NCBI GenBank assembly: GCA_902825215.1
Contig: LR782234.1
Coordinates: 3,038,001-3,102,000, forward strand
DNA from: Pseudomonas fluorescens
GTDB taxonomy: Bacteria > Pseudomonadota > Gammaproteobacteria > Pseudomonadales > Pseudomonadaceae
DNA: 64,000 bases
Direction: 5' to 3'
The notes beneath the pieces are model-generated. The model ran no database searches and was not told the origin of the DNA. It saw only the letters and a program-made list of their open reading frames with translations. The translations under genes were made by a program, and so were the position numbers. Of the stretch, positions 1-10,013 are shown in pieces (position 1 is the first letter of the stretch; every line of letters begins with the position of its first letter).

Positions 1-3000
1 CACTCGGATTTCAGCTTGCCCGGCGCTTTCCCCATTGATTGGACCCGCACGTATTGCTCGGACTTGAGCGCCTATGATTCGGGCATCCTGGGCGCGCGCT
101 GGATCACTCCGTTCACGACTCGCATTGATGAGCAGGACGATGGTCTCGTGTTTCACGATGCGGACGGCCGAAGCCATACCTATCCGTTACCTAAGATCGG
201 GCAGTTTCATTACGACGCGATTGAAAACATCACCTTGCTGCATGTCAGCGAGGGGCAGTTGCTGCTATGCCGGGGTTTCGAGCGCAAGGAAACCTACAGC
301 CGTCATCGGCAAAGTTACCTGCTGGTGGGTGTTGTGCTGCGCAGTGGTGCCGGAGTCATGCTGCACCATGAGCATCGACACGGTGAGGCCTCCGTGTTGT
401 CCGACTTGATTACCTATCAGGAAAATGACATCACCAAGGTACATCGTCATCTCGGTACGTTGATTGATGGTCATGGCCGGTTAACCGGCCTTTGGGAGAT
501 CCGTGACGGGGCGCCACAGCGTCAGTTGTGCGCTTATGAGTATGACGCGCAAGGCGACCTGATTCTCGCCCAGGATGAGAACGGTGCGGCTTGGTCGTAT
601 CAGTATGAGCATCATCTGATCACGCGCTACACGGACCGGACCGGGCGCGGGATGAACTTGCAATGGCAGGGTACGGGCGCCGATGCCAAGGCGGTGCGCG
701 AGTGGGCCGATGACGGCAGTTTCGACACCCGTCTGGAATGGGATGAGAACATTCGTCTGACGTACGTCACGGATGCTCACGGCAACGAAACATGGCACTA
801 CTACGACAGCCTGGGCTACACGTATCGCATTCGTCACGCCGACGGCTTGTCGGAGTGGTTGTTCCGTGATGACGCCAAAAACGTCGTCCGGCATGTGCAT
901 CCGGATGGGTCCACTGATCGCTACAGCTACGACGAGCGTGGTAATCGGCTTGAGCACATTCGCGCCGACAACAGCGTGGTGCACTTCGCCTATGACGATC
1001 ACGATCAACTGATCAAAATAATGGACGCAGAAGGCGGGCTGTGGCTGCGCGCCTATGACGACGCCGGTAACCTGGTTGAAACGGTCGATCCGCTCGGCAA
1101 CAAGACTGAATACGCCTACGACAAAAAAGGTCTGCCGATTGCCATCAAGGATGCCAACGGCAACGAGAAGACCCTCGAATACAACGACGCGGGTCAATTA
1201 CTCAAGTATGTGGATTGCTCAGGCAAGACCAGTGCATGGGAGTATGACGATCGCGGCTTGATGACCTGCGCAACGGATGCAGCAGGGCAGAGCACCGAAT
1301 ACGAATACAAGGCTGGGCAGGTAGCGCTCATCAGACACCCCGACAAAACAGAAGAGCGTTTTGAGCGCGATGCTGAGGGTAGGCTTCTGGCCCATGTCGA
1401 CGTATTGGATCGCTGCACGACCTGGAGCTACACGGCAGCTGGTTTTGTCGAAGAACGCGTGGACGCTGCCGAACAGACGCTGCGGTATCGGTGGGATCGT
1501 TTGGGACGTTTGCAGGCGCTGGAGAACCAGAATGAACGCTCGGCGCAATTTCTCTACGACCCAGTAGGACGCTTGTTGACCGAAACAGGCTTTGACGGGC
1601 GCTTGACTCGCTACCAGTACGACATTGCTTCTGGACGCCTGTCTAAGGTTGCGACCGGTGACCGCATTGTGACGGTAGCGTACGACGAGATGGGTCGTGT
1701 AACGGGGCGTCTTGCTTCGCTTGGCGATCAGTCTCAGGAGGAGCATTACGCCTATGACGGCAGGGGCAACATGATCCTTGCCAGTAACGCAGACAGCCGA
1801 GTGCAGTGGTTCCATGACCTGGCCGGCAATATGGTGCGCGAGCATCAGCATTATCTTGGTTTGGACAAGCCACTGGTTGCTGTCTGGCAGCACGAGTACG
1901 ACGTGCTCAACCAACGTGTGGCCACGATCCGTCCTGACGGTCATCGGGTTAGTTGGTTGACCTACGGCAGCGGTCATCTCCTGGCGTTGCGCCTGAACGA
2001 GCATGAACTACTTGGCTATGAGCGCGACGACCTTCATCGCGAGGTGGCTCGGCACCAAGGCAATCGTCTGGTGCAGACGCAGAAGTGGGACCCGGCCGGG
2101 CGCCTGCAAGAGCAACTGTTGGGGCGCAGTGATGACAAGTCGGTTTTGCTTAAGCGTGAGTACGCCTACGACGCCGCAGGGCAACTGAACGAAATCAACG
2201 ATACGCGCCGTGGCCAGTTGTCCTATCGCTATGATCCGGTGAGCCGGTTGTTGAGCGCAGTGAGTCGTTTGGGTGTTGAAACCTTCGACTTTGACCCGGC
2301 GGGTAACCTGCTTGATGAGAAAGCGGCCGAGAGTCGGCGGCCTTTGGAGTTGACTCCCCCGCGCAGCAAGTTGGTCGATAACCTGTTGCGCGAGTATGCA
2401 GGGACTCACTACGAATACGATGAGCGTGGTAACCAGATCAAGCGTTGGCGTGACGGTGCTTACAGTCAGATGCGTTGGGATCTGTTCGATCGGCTGGTGC
2501 ATTTCGAGGACAGCAGGCTTTCGGTGGAGTTTGCCTACGATGCCCTTGGTCGGCGGTTATCCAAGAATTCGAAGGTTCACTACAAGCAGCGGCCGACGGC
2601 AGGCTCACTGTGGAATAGCGCTGAGCACGCTCGTTTGCAGCGAGAGCATGGCTGTGGCTTTACGTTGTTCGGTTGGGATGGGGATAACCTGGCTTGGGAA
2701 AGTCGTGCTGCTCAGCAGGATGGGGAGGCGGGGCGCACCATCCATTACGTGTTTGAGCCCGGAACGTTCATTCCTGTCGCTCAGGCGATGACAAATCATT
2801 CCATTAATCTGATGGGATTGCCTGACTACGACGAGGATTACAGCTTAGAGGATGATCCACTCTGGAATCATTCTGCAGTGTCACCCGCTATCGATGTGTT
2901 GACCTGGTATCAATGCGACCACTTGGGCACGCCTCTGGAGTTGACCGATCAGAACGGTGATGTCGTATGGAGCGCCCAGTACAAGGCTTGGGGGGAGATA

Positions 3001-3591
3001 CGGGAGGAACGGTCGCAGTGGGCAAAGCAGCAGGGTATTGCTAACCCTGTCCGCTTCCAGGGGCAGTACCATGATCATGAGACGGGGCTGCATTACAACA
3101 GGCATCGCTATTACGACCCGTCAGTGGGACGTTTCGTTAGCAAGGATCCGATCCGTTATGGTGGGGGAATCAACTTTTATACGTATGCGCCTAATCCAAT
3201 TCATTGGGTTGACCCATTGGGGCTGGCGCGTAAGGGCATTACCCCAAACAATAAAGGTACTCGAACTGACATCACGGGCGGTAAGCTTCAAGAAACAGGT
3301 ACGGGGCTAAGTACGACCGCTGGCGGTGGAGGCGCACACCACCCAGTCGTATCGCAACTCTATGAAGATATTCCTTTGGATCAGCGCTCTGCATACCATA
3401 CGTATTGCGGGGAGGCTGATAGCCTAAGCCACATTGCGAAGAAACATGACGTGAAGACGCCTGAAGAGCTGAAGGATCTCACTGAGGGGGCAACCTCAAC
3501 AACTCTTCGAAATGACGGTAAAAAAATGCCATTCTGCCCATCCTGTGCTGGGGTAATGGGTAGATTAGGCGTTAAAGATGGAGCGGTTTAA
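1..3591 (+). CDS. RHS-repeat polymorphic toxin with YwqJ-like deaminase tip (5' end outside window)
   Basis: C-terminal part of a large RHS protein. The frame is open from base 1, so the start lies upstream. The first residues, DFSLPGAFPIDWTR, are typical of the region before the RHS shell, and dozens of YD repeats follow (YDxxGxL/YxYDxxG). The RHS core junction, with a DPxxxxGGxNxYxYxxNPxxxxDPLGL pattern, lies around residues 1040-1070 counted from the codon at 16. After it comes a variable tip of about 120 residues. The tip has a deaminase-like C-G-E (C1131, E1133) and a C-x-x-C pair (C1174, C1177), the zinc and catalytic pattern of YwqJ-type nucleic-acid deaminase toxins. RHS shells encase and autocleave such tips and are delivered by type VI or related systems; no VgrG is visible here. 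The stop overlaps the next start (TAATG), a classic toxin-immunity layout. Deaminase identity is inferred from motifs. Confidence 0.88.
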   Translation, partial: HSDFSLPGAFPIDWTRTYCSDLSAYDSGILGARWITPFTTRIDEQDDGLVFHDADGRSHTYPLPKIGQFHYDAIENITLLHVSEGQLLLCRGFERKETYSRHRQSYLLVGVVLRSGAGVMLHHEHRHGEASVLSDLITYQENDITKVHRHLGTLIDGHGRLTGLWEIRDGAPQRQLCAYEYDAQGDLILAQDENGAAWSYQYEHHLITRYTDRTGRGMNLQWQGTGADAKAVREWADDGSFDTRLEWDENIRLTYVTDAHGNETWHYYDSLGYTYRIRHADGLSEWLFRDDAKNVVRHVHPDGSTDRYSYDERGNRLEHIRADNSVVHFAYDDHDQLIKIMDAEGGLWLRAYDDAGNLVETVDPLGNKTEYAYDKKGLPIAIKDANGNEKTLEYNDAGQLLKYVDCSGKTSAWEYDDRGLMTCATDAAGQSTEYEYKAGQVALIRHPDKTEERFERDAEGRLLAHVDVLDRCTTWSYTAAGFVEERVDAAEQTLRYRWDRLGRLQALENQNERSAQFLYDPVGRLLTETGFDGRLTRYQYDIASGRLSKVATGDRIVTVAYDEMGRVTGRLASLGDQSQEEHYAYDGRGNMILASNADSRVQWFHDLAGNMVREHQHYLGLDKPLVAVWQHEYDVLNQRVATIRPDGHRVSWLTYGSGHLLALRLNEHELLGYERDDLHREVARHQGNRLVQTQKWDPAGRLQEQLLGRSDDKSVLLKREYAYDAAGQLNEINDTRRGQLSYRYDPVSRLLSAVSRLGVETFDFDPAGNLLDEKAAESRRPLELTPPRSKLVDNLLREYAGTHYEYDERGNQIKRWRDGAYSQMRWDLFDRLVHFEDSRLSVEFAYDALGRRLSKNSKVHYKQRPTAGSLWNSAEHARLQREHGCGFTLFGWDGDNLAWESRAAQQDGEAGRTIHYVFEPGTFIPVAQAMTNHSINLMGLPDYDEDYSLEDDPLWNHSAVSPAIDVLTWYQCDHLGTPLELTDQNGDVVWSAQYKAWGEIREERSQWAKQQGIANPVRFQGQYHDHETGLHYNRHRYYDPSVGRFVSKDPIRYGGGINFYTYAPNPIHWVDPLGLARKGITPNNKGTRTDITGGKLQETGTGLSTTAGGGGAHHPVVSQLYEDIPLDQRSAYHTYCGEADSLSHIAKKHDVKTPEELKDLTEGATSTTLRNDGKKMPFCPSCAGVMGRLGVKDGAV

Positions 3592-4055
3592 TGATTGATA
3601 GTCATGAAAGTGAAAAATTTGATCTGTTGGAAAATGAGTTGCTTGCCGCAAACTTTTCTTTCGATGAAATTACTCGTAGATATGCGAGCTTCTTACTTCA
3701 CTTGATCGATATGGGAGCGTTTGTTTTCATCGATAGGTCAACGCTAGATGAACTCGTGCCTTACATCAAGGATGGCGTTTCAAGAGATCGCATTGAAAGT
3801 GATGAGGACTTTCGTAAAAAGCGTTCGATAGAGTTATGGGAGATAGAGAAGAAAAATCGGAATCATGACGATCGCTGCGCGGACTTGGTTCGATGTGTGC
3901 TTTTTTGTTTTGAGACCGAACGACGCTGGGAAGAAGAGGGTACTGGCGATGCGACCCCAATTTTTCTCTATTATCTGATTCTGAAAAAAATCTTGCCCAA
4001 TATTGCGGATGAATTTTTGGACTATTTTCGACGAGAGCTCCTTAGGCGTGAATGA
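3591..4055 (+). CDS. Putative immunity protein for the RHS deaminase toxin
   Basis: A 154-aa acidic, mostly helical soluble protein with no signal peptide. I do not recognise the family. Its ATG shares the A of the toxin's TAA stop, so the two are translationally coupled. Position directly after a polymorphic toxin tip, small size and acidity all fit an immunity protein that binds the deaminase in the cytoplasm. Base composition is more AT-rich than the RHS shell, as is usual for swapped tip/immunity cassettes. Function rests on context, not on sequence homology. Confidence 0.7.
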   Translation: MIDSHESEKFDLLENELLAANFSFDEITRRYASFLLHLIDMGAFVFIDRSTLDELVPYIKDGVSRDRIESDEDFRKKRSIELWEIEKKNRNHDDRCADLVRCVLFCFETERRWEEEGTGDATPIFLYYLILKKILPNIADEFLDYFRRELLRRE

Positions 4056-4161
4056 TTGGTTGTAAGGTCTTCTAAGTATCTTCCCAAATGGAGTTGTAAG
4101 TCGAGTTATGGCACGCGTTTACAATCTGCATCATGAGGTAGGAGGCCAGAAGGGTACGCCT

Positions 4162-4602
4162 TCAACAAGGTACAGGACGCAGATCTGGACGCACACAATC
4201 CGCTTGCTGGGGCTTGAGTTTGATTCGCGGCTGCAAAGCTAGCGTGCCATCGGGCTGCAGTTTCAAGGCAGATGCCGCGGTTCTGCCCAACTCCCGGTAC
4301 GCCCAAAACATATAGGAACTGCTGCTGAAACCTGCCCCCGGAGTGGTCAGTTGAGGGAAAAAAAGATATTGATCCTTCGGCCGTATCGTACTGGTGTTGT
4401 GGCCGTAGTAAGCGGTCACGAGACAGCTGACCGGATATTCAAGTGTTTCGCATTTTTTGTCATTGAATGCACGTCTTATTGCCTGCTGATCCCAACCTAG
4501 TTTAATCAGCCAGATGCGGCTCGGTGGTAGGCCGCTCTCCGGCGGCCAGATGACTTGTCCGGGCACCACGGAATTCAACCAGGCAGATGTGTTGTACCCC
4601 AT
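4162..4602 (-). CDS. Hypothetical protein, probably an N-terminally truncated remnant
   Basis: A 146-residue frame with protein-like composition (aromatic-rich, with stretches such as SRIWLIKLGWDQQAI and YMFWAYRELGRTAASALK). I do not recognise a family. It has no clear ribosome site at the ATG. It runs back to back with the headless KAP ATPase frame on the other strand; both seem to lose their N-terminal halves near 4.58-4.60 kb, which suggests a recombination joint. It may be non-functional. Confidence 0.35.
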   Translation of the reverse strand: MGYNTSAWLNSVVPGQVIWPPESGLPPSRIWLIKLGWDQQAIRRAFNDKKCETLEYPVSCLVTAYYGHNTSTIRPKDQYLFFPQLTTPGAGFSSSSYMFWAYRELGRTAASALKLQPDGTLALQPRIKLKPQQADCVRPDLRPVPC

Positions 4603-5794
4603 GGTCGGCGAAGTGAACTGGGTCGATTTCGTCGCTCTAGAATTCCTGCGTCTGTTCGAGCCAATCGCTTATCAGAAGATTCGACAACACCCCGGAATGT
4701 TCACTGGTGCACCTGGCATGAGTGAGGATCTGAGACCGGTATCCGCTTTTCATGAGGCATGGTTGGGAGAGGTCTGTGAGTTCAGGCGCTCAGGTGTGCG
4801 TGCCTTAATGTGCCGGATGTTTCCCAAAATTGACGCCGCATTCAACCGCCAGTACTACGGGGGTTACGATGGCTTTCGGTACATGAACCTTAGCTGCGCG
4901 GAGTTTCATCCGGTGTACTTCAGCTTCGGCGTCCCCGATACGATCCTCAGCCGAGCGCAAGCCGATGAGTTGATTGCGCTTGCACCTGACGTCGGGCGAT
5001 TCGCTGATGCATGGCTGGATCTAAAAAAAATCCGACGCCAGGACGGGCATTCCAAAGCAAGGGAGCTCCTAGATTTCATCGCCAGGCTGCCCAGCGACAC
5101 TGCCCATGAGCGTGCCGGTGAGCTGCTGTCCGCAATCCTCAGTGTCCCTGAAAGCTTGCTCACTGAAGCAGACGAAGCTGGCTCATTTTCGATGCCAAAC
5201 AGTTGGCGGATCACAGGCACGCTTCAGCATCTACTAGGTATCATCCCGCCAGCTTTACGAGCAGAGGCTTTGCATTCAGCGGTAATTCAGGCAAGAGAAA
5301 TCCCGGCTGCAAGCCATCTACTTAGAAGGCTTCGAACCGATTTGCCTCACGCAGTGGAGATGGAGGGGCTAGACGTCGCTGCGGTACAGCACTTGCAACA
5401 GCGCTTGGCGACGCAGTTGATGCAGATGAGCCTGCAGGACTTGCTCGATTTTGATGATCAGCAATTGCTGATCCACATATTGGTGGAGGTGATGGGGGAG
5501 CAGCATCTACGAGATCGATACCAGCCGATTCTCAGCGATCCGCCTCTGCTTCTGCGCTTTCTGGAGGGATCTGTTTCCACAGGTTCTTTAGAAGTGCAGG
5601 GTGACAGGGTATCTAGACGGGTGCTTAATGTTCCCTCGGCAGCGTTAGACCGTATCACTGGTCGTGATCATGCACGGACACTCGTCGAAGCGCTACGCAC
5701 TCAGCCCGGGATGTCTCCAAGTCAGACTCAAGTGATCGAAGCATATCTTCGGCTCGATTTTTTGGGTGCTGACGATGCTACCGCTATCGACTAA
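4514..5794 (+). pseudogene. KAP-family P-loop ATPase, N-terminal half missing
   Basis: From about 4583 the frame gives VGEVNWVDFVALEFLRLFEP followed by YQKIRQHPGMF. This is the signature region of KAP NTPases just after the sensor helices (EVN-x-x-D-x-x-x-x-E-x-LR-x-F-x-P). The Walker A and Walker B motifs and the membrane insertion that normally precede it are absent, and upstream sequence to 4514 shows no relation to the family. The remaining 400 residues form the usual helical C-terminal region. Without a P-loop it cannot bind ATP, so it is most likely a 5'-truncated pseudogene. KAP ATPases often occur in defence and membrane-associated complexes. The pentapeptide-repeat gene follows 194 bases later. 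Confidence 0.7.
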
Positions 5795-5988
5795 TGTCGT
5801 CGCCGGGCAGTGGTATGCGTAGGATTGACTTTTGAAGGGTTTTTTCGGAGGATCCACGACGGGCCATCCTGGCGGCCTTCAGTCCTAGATCCTGTGAAGC
5901 AATCGCGCCAGCGCTGTGTGCAAGACCCTCACCCTTTCCTTTTTCAGGTGGTGGAGACTAGGACGCCATTACCTGATGAGGGATTGTC

Positions 5989-6750
5989 ATGAAGTTTCTC
6001 GAATCTCAGCTTCACCAGCACATTCGATATATCGCTAAGCAGCGCTCCTCTCATCCAATACGGCCGGTGAGTTCTGCTGCGCTTTCGTTGCTCAAACGGC
6101 AGACTGCCGGTGAACTCAAGTTGAATCACTGGCTTCAAATCACGGCCCGAGAAATGGGGATCGACTATAACGATGTCTCGAAGGAGGGCAGGGCATGCGC
6201 GGCTTACTATGAAAGAAATTGTTCAAATGGCAGCTGGAAGCAGCCCGTCAGGCTTCTCTATACGCCTGAGCTTTTCCATGCCCAACTGAACGTTTTGATC
6301 GAGGCTGCGGACAAATGCCAGTCGATCGGCTTTGTAGCCCGCAAGCGAGGGGTTTCTTTCGAACAGTTTCACTTCAGCCAAGAACTGCATAACCATCTTT
6401 ACACTGTAGTGGAATTTGAAAGTCTCAGCTTTGCAGGCCTGCACGCGCCCAACAGTGTCTTCAATTCCGTGTGGGCAGAGCTGACCACGGATTTCATTGG
6501 AGCAAATCTGGAGAATTGCCGGTTTATGCACATGGACGGTATGTACGCAACTTGGCCAGGCATCCATGTGTATGAAGGCGTTTTCACAAGGGCAAATCTC
6601 GCTGGGGCCGACATGCGCCGCTCTTACTTGCGTGGCTCAGATTTCTTTTCCTCAAGGCTTGAAGGCGCTGACCTGCGGCAGGCCAATCTTAGTGATTGCG
6701 GGCTGTCTGGTTCTTTCGGAAAATTTCTCACATCTGAACCTATAAGCTGA
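5989..6750 (+). CDS. Pentapeptide-repeat protein
   Basis: 253 aa. The N-terminal 130 residues are not a repeat. From about residue 140 the sequence follows the A(D/N)Lxx rhythm: FAGLHAPNSVFN, FIGANLENCRF, FTRANLAGADMRRSYLRGSDF and LEGADLRQANLSDCGLSG. Pentapeptide repeats fold into a right-handed quadrilateral beta helix; known members mimic DNA (gyrase protection) or act as scaffolds. An SD-like GAGG precedes the ATG. It lies downstream of the truncated KAP ATPase in the same direction; KAP ATPase/pentapeptide pairings are known, so this may be the surviving half of such a pair. Function unknown. Confidence 0.75.
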   Translation: MKFLESQLHQHIRYIAKQRSSHPIRPVSSAALSLLKRQTAGELKLNHWLQITAREMGIDYNDVSKEGRACAAYYERNCSNGSWKQPVRLLYTPELFHAQLNVLIEAADKCQSIGFVARKRGVSFEQFHFSQELHNHLYTVVEFESLSFAGLHAPNSVFNSVWAELTTDFIGANLENCRFMHMDGMYATWPGIHVYEGVFTRANLAGADMRRSYLRGSDFFSSRLEGADLRQANLSDCGLSGSFGKFLTSEPIS

Positions 6751-6885
6751 TGTTTGGGGCGGGCATTAGCGCATCTCTCTAAGCGGGCTGCCCCTTCATT
6801 GAATCGATCTGAACATGGTCAATGCAGAATGTAGTCATGCGGTAAGCGTCTGCCGAACACGCTTCAGAATCCCCAGATCAAGGGT

Positions 6886-6918
6886 GATGGTGTCCACCTA
6901 AAATACGTGGGCACCATC
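6886..6918 (+). promoter_or_regulatory. Stem-loop upstream of IS66 orfA (copy 1)
   Basis: Arms GATGGTGTCCAC (6886-6897) and GTGGGCACCATC (6907-6918) around a 9-base loop; 12 pairs with one T-G wobble. It ends exactly 21 bases before the orfA start codon position. The second IS66 remnant has an equivalent hairpin at the same spacing with compensating changes. Confidence 0.7.
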
Positions 6919-7325
6919 GCCTTTGATTCGAGGAACACCCTGCGGCAGCGCACCACCTATCCCAAACCCTTCAAGGCCCAGGTTGTCCAGGAATGCCTGA
7001 GCTAATGTGTCGATTGCCAGCGTGGCCCTGCGGCACGGCATTAACGCCAACGTCATCCTTATGTGGCTGTCGACTTACCGCGACAAGGCGGTTGGGCGAC
7101 ATCGTGTATTCGAACTTGGATGATGGTGCGGTGCCCATCGACCATAACCCGGTCGAAAATACGATCAGGCCATGGGAGCCTAGCCGTTCCAACTGGTTCT
7201 TCGCTGGATCGCTGCGCAGCCGTAAACGGGCAGCTGCGATCATGAGCATGATCCAGTCGGCACGCATGAATGGGCATAATCCGTACGCGTATCTCAAGGA
7301 TGTGCTGCTGCGGTTGCCGACGTAG
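6886..7325 (+). mobile_element. Decayed IS66-family element (deletion derivative)
   Basis: Three pieces in order. An orfA start (6940-7005, translating LRQRTTYPKPFKAQVVQECL) has its ATG changed to CTG. A second orfA piece (about 7030-7090, GINANVILMWLSTYRDKA) is in another frame. Then comes a direct jump into the C-terminus of the IS66 transposase (about 7096-7325, with VPIDHNPVENTIRPW and later ANGHNPYAYLKDVLLRLP-like residues). The whole of orfB and most of the transposase are deleted, so it is inactive. A 12-bp stem-loop sits 21 bases upstream of orfA. Confidence 0.75.
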
Positions 7326-7720
7326 AAGGGCAGCGAGATCGAGGCGTTGCCGCCGCATAGTGGATGGCTGACTGACCCGTGTAAGATGTAATCCCCGTGC
7401 GCTTACAGTAACGTGATCGTGACGACTGTTTGCAGCAACGCTGGGATGCAAAGGGTCGCAGATATGAGCATGCGCAGGGAAACGACTGAGTTGGGGCTGT
7501 GCTCCAGTTCTCCACACGGGTACTCTCTGCAGGACATTTAGCGAGCATAAAGCTAAGTCGCGCATGCTGCTTCACAAGACACGCCGGAAAAGTGATTCCA
7601 GCCCAAGGGCTATACGCCACTGCACGTACCCGTTGTGTAAATTTATCGGAAACACCAAATGGCACGGGCTTTTACAGTGGTTGCGGCGTGCCCAGAATGA
7701 TAGAAAGTTAAGGAAGACTC
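7326..7720. other. Gap between IS66 remnant and nuclease gene
   Basis: No convincing gene. Short open frames here lack ribosome sites and recognisable sequence. It probably holds the promoter of the nuclease gene; AAGGAAG at about 7709-7715 is the likely ribosome site. Confidence 0.4.
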
Positions 7721-9775
7721 ATGAGTGCCGAACAACACAATCCTCGTAAACAATTCAAAGATGCGCTAGACAAGCTTGATCTCAAAAGAGCGACTGAAGC
7801 GCTGCAAAACCTCGATTCAGATGACGTTACAGCAGGCTTCGCTAGCAAGATGGCACAGCCAGGTGGCTTCCAGATGCGGGCGGATCGCAAGAAGCGAAAT
7901 CAGTTCTATTCCTCGCTTCTGAACGACACTTCCATGGATCGGCACCCTGAAGCACAATCGTATGCTCAAGACCTGAACGAAAAAATACAGATCATCGAGC
8001 AGTGCTTCGACCAGATACGTGCGAATCTACCTCTCTGTGAGATCTCCAGTTATCCGGCGGATATCCAGTTCTGGAGCCACATCGAACGCGCAGCTGGGGA
8101 GCTTAAAGAGCTGAAGGCTCTGAGCAAAAAAGCGATGGTAGCGTTGGAGGCCAAGGCCCGAGCCGAACGGCGATTTCTTATGCCCGAAGCGCTAATGGTC
8201 AAGACGCCAGAGGGTATAGAGGTAAATATTGATGCGGCCTACTCAAACGCTGCCACTACACTCAGCTTGACCCTGAAAATGATGGCCTTTGAGCACAAAC
8301 TGTTGCTCAATGGCAAGCTCGCTGCCCCGACGAAAGTGCAGACCACCGATGAGCATCGGTATAAAGCGGGAAGCATCCAGCTTTTTGCGGTGTCATGGAA
8401 CGCATTGGAGGATATCGGCAATAGGACACTTTTCTTCGGGGGACAAATCGGTGATATGAAAACCTTGGGCATCCCGCGTACCAAGCTGGATGAGGCCATT
8501 TATAAAAAGTTTCCAGACCCCATTTTCTTTCACCGCGCGCCTTCCGAAGATGAGGTGTATGATTTCCTGGCAAATCGGCGCCAGCATGCCTGGGCTGTCC
8601 AGAACTCTAATAGCCTTCTGCAAGGTAAAACCCTGCGAAAGGCTGTCATGGCCAAGGGGGCGAAAGTACCCGATCTTTCGGGGGCACCTTTCGTATCCGA
8701 GGATGAGGGCGTCACTCTAACGACGCTGTCGGAGATACTGTCGTTCGATGTTTTCTCTGACCAAGATCGCCATCATGGCCTTACTTTGCGTGAGTGGGTA
8801 CGTGGCTACTGCGCGTTGAAACTCATGGCCAAAGCCAAGGAAAAAACGTCGGCTTCCGGCCTAGTCACCTTTGATAAAGCAGAGCTGGAACAAGGTCTGG
8901 TTGATTACCGGATTCCCCAATCAGTCGTTGCCACTTTGATTGACCACCTGACCTTCGGCACTGACAGCCGTGACCTGTATGACTCACCACTGATCCGATC
9001 GCAGGATGACCAATACTCTCTTCTGGCCGAAATCCTTGTCAGCTGCAATGTGCCCAACGTCCTGTTCTCTAGGCTGGGCTCCCTTGAAACTCAAGTCGAC
9101 AAGAAAGGCAAAGGCTTTGAGGACAAGGTTGTGTCGTTCCTCGGGGATCTCGGCTACCCCTGCAAACCCGCTAAATTCAACATCGACGGTGCTCAGTATG
9201 AGTACGATGCGCTGTTTATAATGGATGACACATTGTTTTTGGTTGAGTGCAAAAACAATCTGTTGTCCGGGAATCATGCAGTCCCGGCCCTGCGATACAG
9301 CAAATTCATCACCGACACCGTCAAGCAGGTTAAGCGTTTGGAGCAAGGTTTGCGAGCCCGTCCAGAGGTTATAGAGTCGCTGTTCGGCAAAAAACTTGAA
9401 GACTTAACTTTGGTTCCGATGATTTTGAACTCGCTCCCCTACTCTAGGGAGCCGATTGACGGTGTTCATATTTCCGATTACTCGGCGCTCAGCAAGTTCT
9501 TGACCGAAAGTACCATCTCCGAATCTCATAAAAAAAATGGCAAGAAAAAGATCAGGAAGGTCATTCATCGACTGTGGTCAGGCGAGCGTCCCACCGCTCA
9601 AGAGCTGCTCGACTATCTGGCTTTTCCACCTCAACTGAAGTTCATCGTCGATCACTTGAATTATCAACTTTTCCCAAGGCCAATGTCCGAGAGTACGATT
9701 TTTTTCTCTCGCGTATTGGAAGTAGATGAAACTGCAATGCAGCAAGCTAAACAAGACGCGCCACACGTCAAGTGA
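7721..9775 (+). CDS. Large protein with C-terminal PD-(D/E)XK nuclease domain, candidate defence nuclease
   Basis: 684 aa, soluble. Residues 1-450 are helical and unrecognised. At about 460-530 lies a restriction-endonuclease-like fold: KGFEDKV (E467), QYEYDALF (D496) and VECKNN (E509-x-K511), with a hydrophobic beta strand before each, the standard PD-(D/E)XK catalytic set. The last 150 residues are again unrecognised and end in a basic stretch (KKNGKKKIRK). Such long proteins with a lone nuclease core and no methylase partner are often single-gene phage-defence effectors. It is monocistronic, preceded by AAGGAAG, and sits between two decayed IS66-type copies in the same orientation, which suggests acquisition by transfer. 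Substrate and trigger are unknown. Confidence 0.75.
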   Translation: MSAEQHNPRKQFKDALDKLDLKRATEALQNLDSDDVTAGFASKMAQPGGFQMRADRKKRNQFYSSLLNDTSMDRHPEAQSYAQDLNEKIQIIEQCFDQIRANLPLCEISSYPADIQFWSHIERAAGELKELKALSKKAMVALEAKARAERRFLMPEALMVKTPEGIEVNIDAAYSNAATTLSLTLKMMAFEHKLLLNGKLAAPTKVQTTDEHRYKAGSIQLFAVSWNALEDIGNRTLFFGGQIGDMKTLGIPRTKLDEAIYKKFPDPIFFHRAPSEDEVYDFLANRRQHAWAVQNSNSLLQGKTLRKAVMAKGAKVPDLSGAPFVSEDEGVTLTTLSEILSFDVFSDQDRHHGLTLREWVRGYCALKLMAKAKEKTSASGLVTFDKAELEQGLVDYRIPQSVVATLIDHLTFGTDSRDLYDSPLIRSQDDQYSLLAEILVSCNVPNVLFSRLGSLETQVDKKGKGFEDKVVSFLGDLGYPCKPAKFNIDGAQYEYDALFIMDDTLFLVECKNNLLSGNHAVPALRYSKFITDTVKQVKRLEQGLRARPEVIESLFGKKLEDLTLVPMILNSLPYSREPIDGVHISDYSALSKFLTESTISESHKKNGKKKIRKVIHRLWSGERPTAQELLDYLAFPPQLKFIVDHLNYQLFPRPMSESTIFFSRVLEVDETAMQQAKQDAPHVK

Positions 9776-9979
9776 AAGAGTGGCTGATGCTAGCACGCTC
9801 TGGCTTCCCCATTATCTGGCTCAAGAATCGTCTCACCCCAGCCACGTCCCCCCCCCCAAGGCCGGCTTTCGAAATGCGACATGATCGGAGGCGGGGAGTG
9901 AAAAGCCTCTAGGCGTCCGGAGCACCAAAGCCTTGTAAGCGCCTGGAGAACGCACCTACCGAACTGCAGCATTAAGGGC

Positions 9980-10013
9980 GATCGCGTCCGCTTATATTCT
10001 AGCGGACGCGATC
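9980..10013 (+). promoter_or_regulatory. Stem-loop upstream of IS66 orfA (copy 2)
   Basis: Perfect 13-bp inverted repeat: GATCGCGTCCGCT (9980-9992) and AGCGGACGCGATC (10001-10013) around an 8-base AT-rich loop. It ends 21 bases before the orfA ATG at 10035, as in copy 1. There is no T-run, so a simple terminator is unlikely. Confidence 0.7.

Noticed and set aside
481..2004. Long leftward frames inside the RHS gene
   Set aside because: Reverse-strand shadows of a repetitive, GC-rich gene.
9980..10013. Hairpin read as a terminator of the nuclease gene
   Set aside because: No T-run, 200 bases from the stop, and a matching hairpin at the same distance from orfA in the other IS66 remnant.
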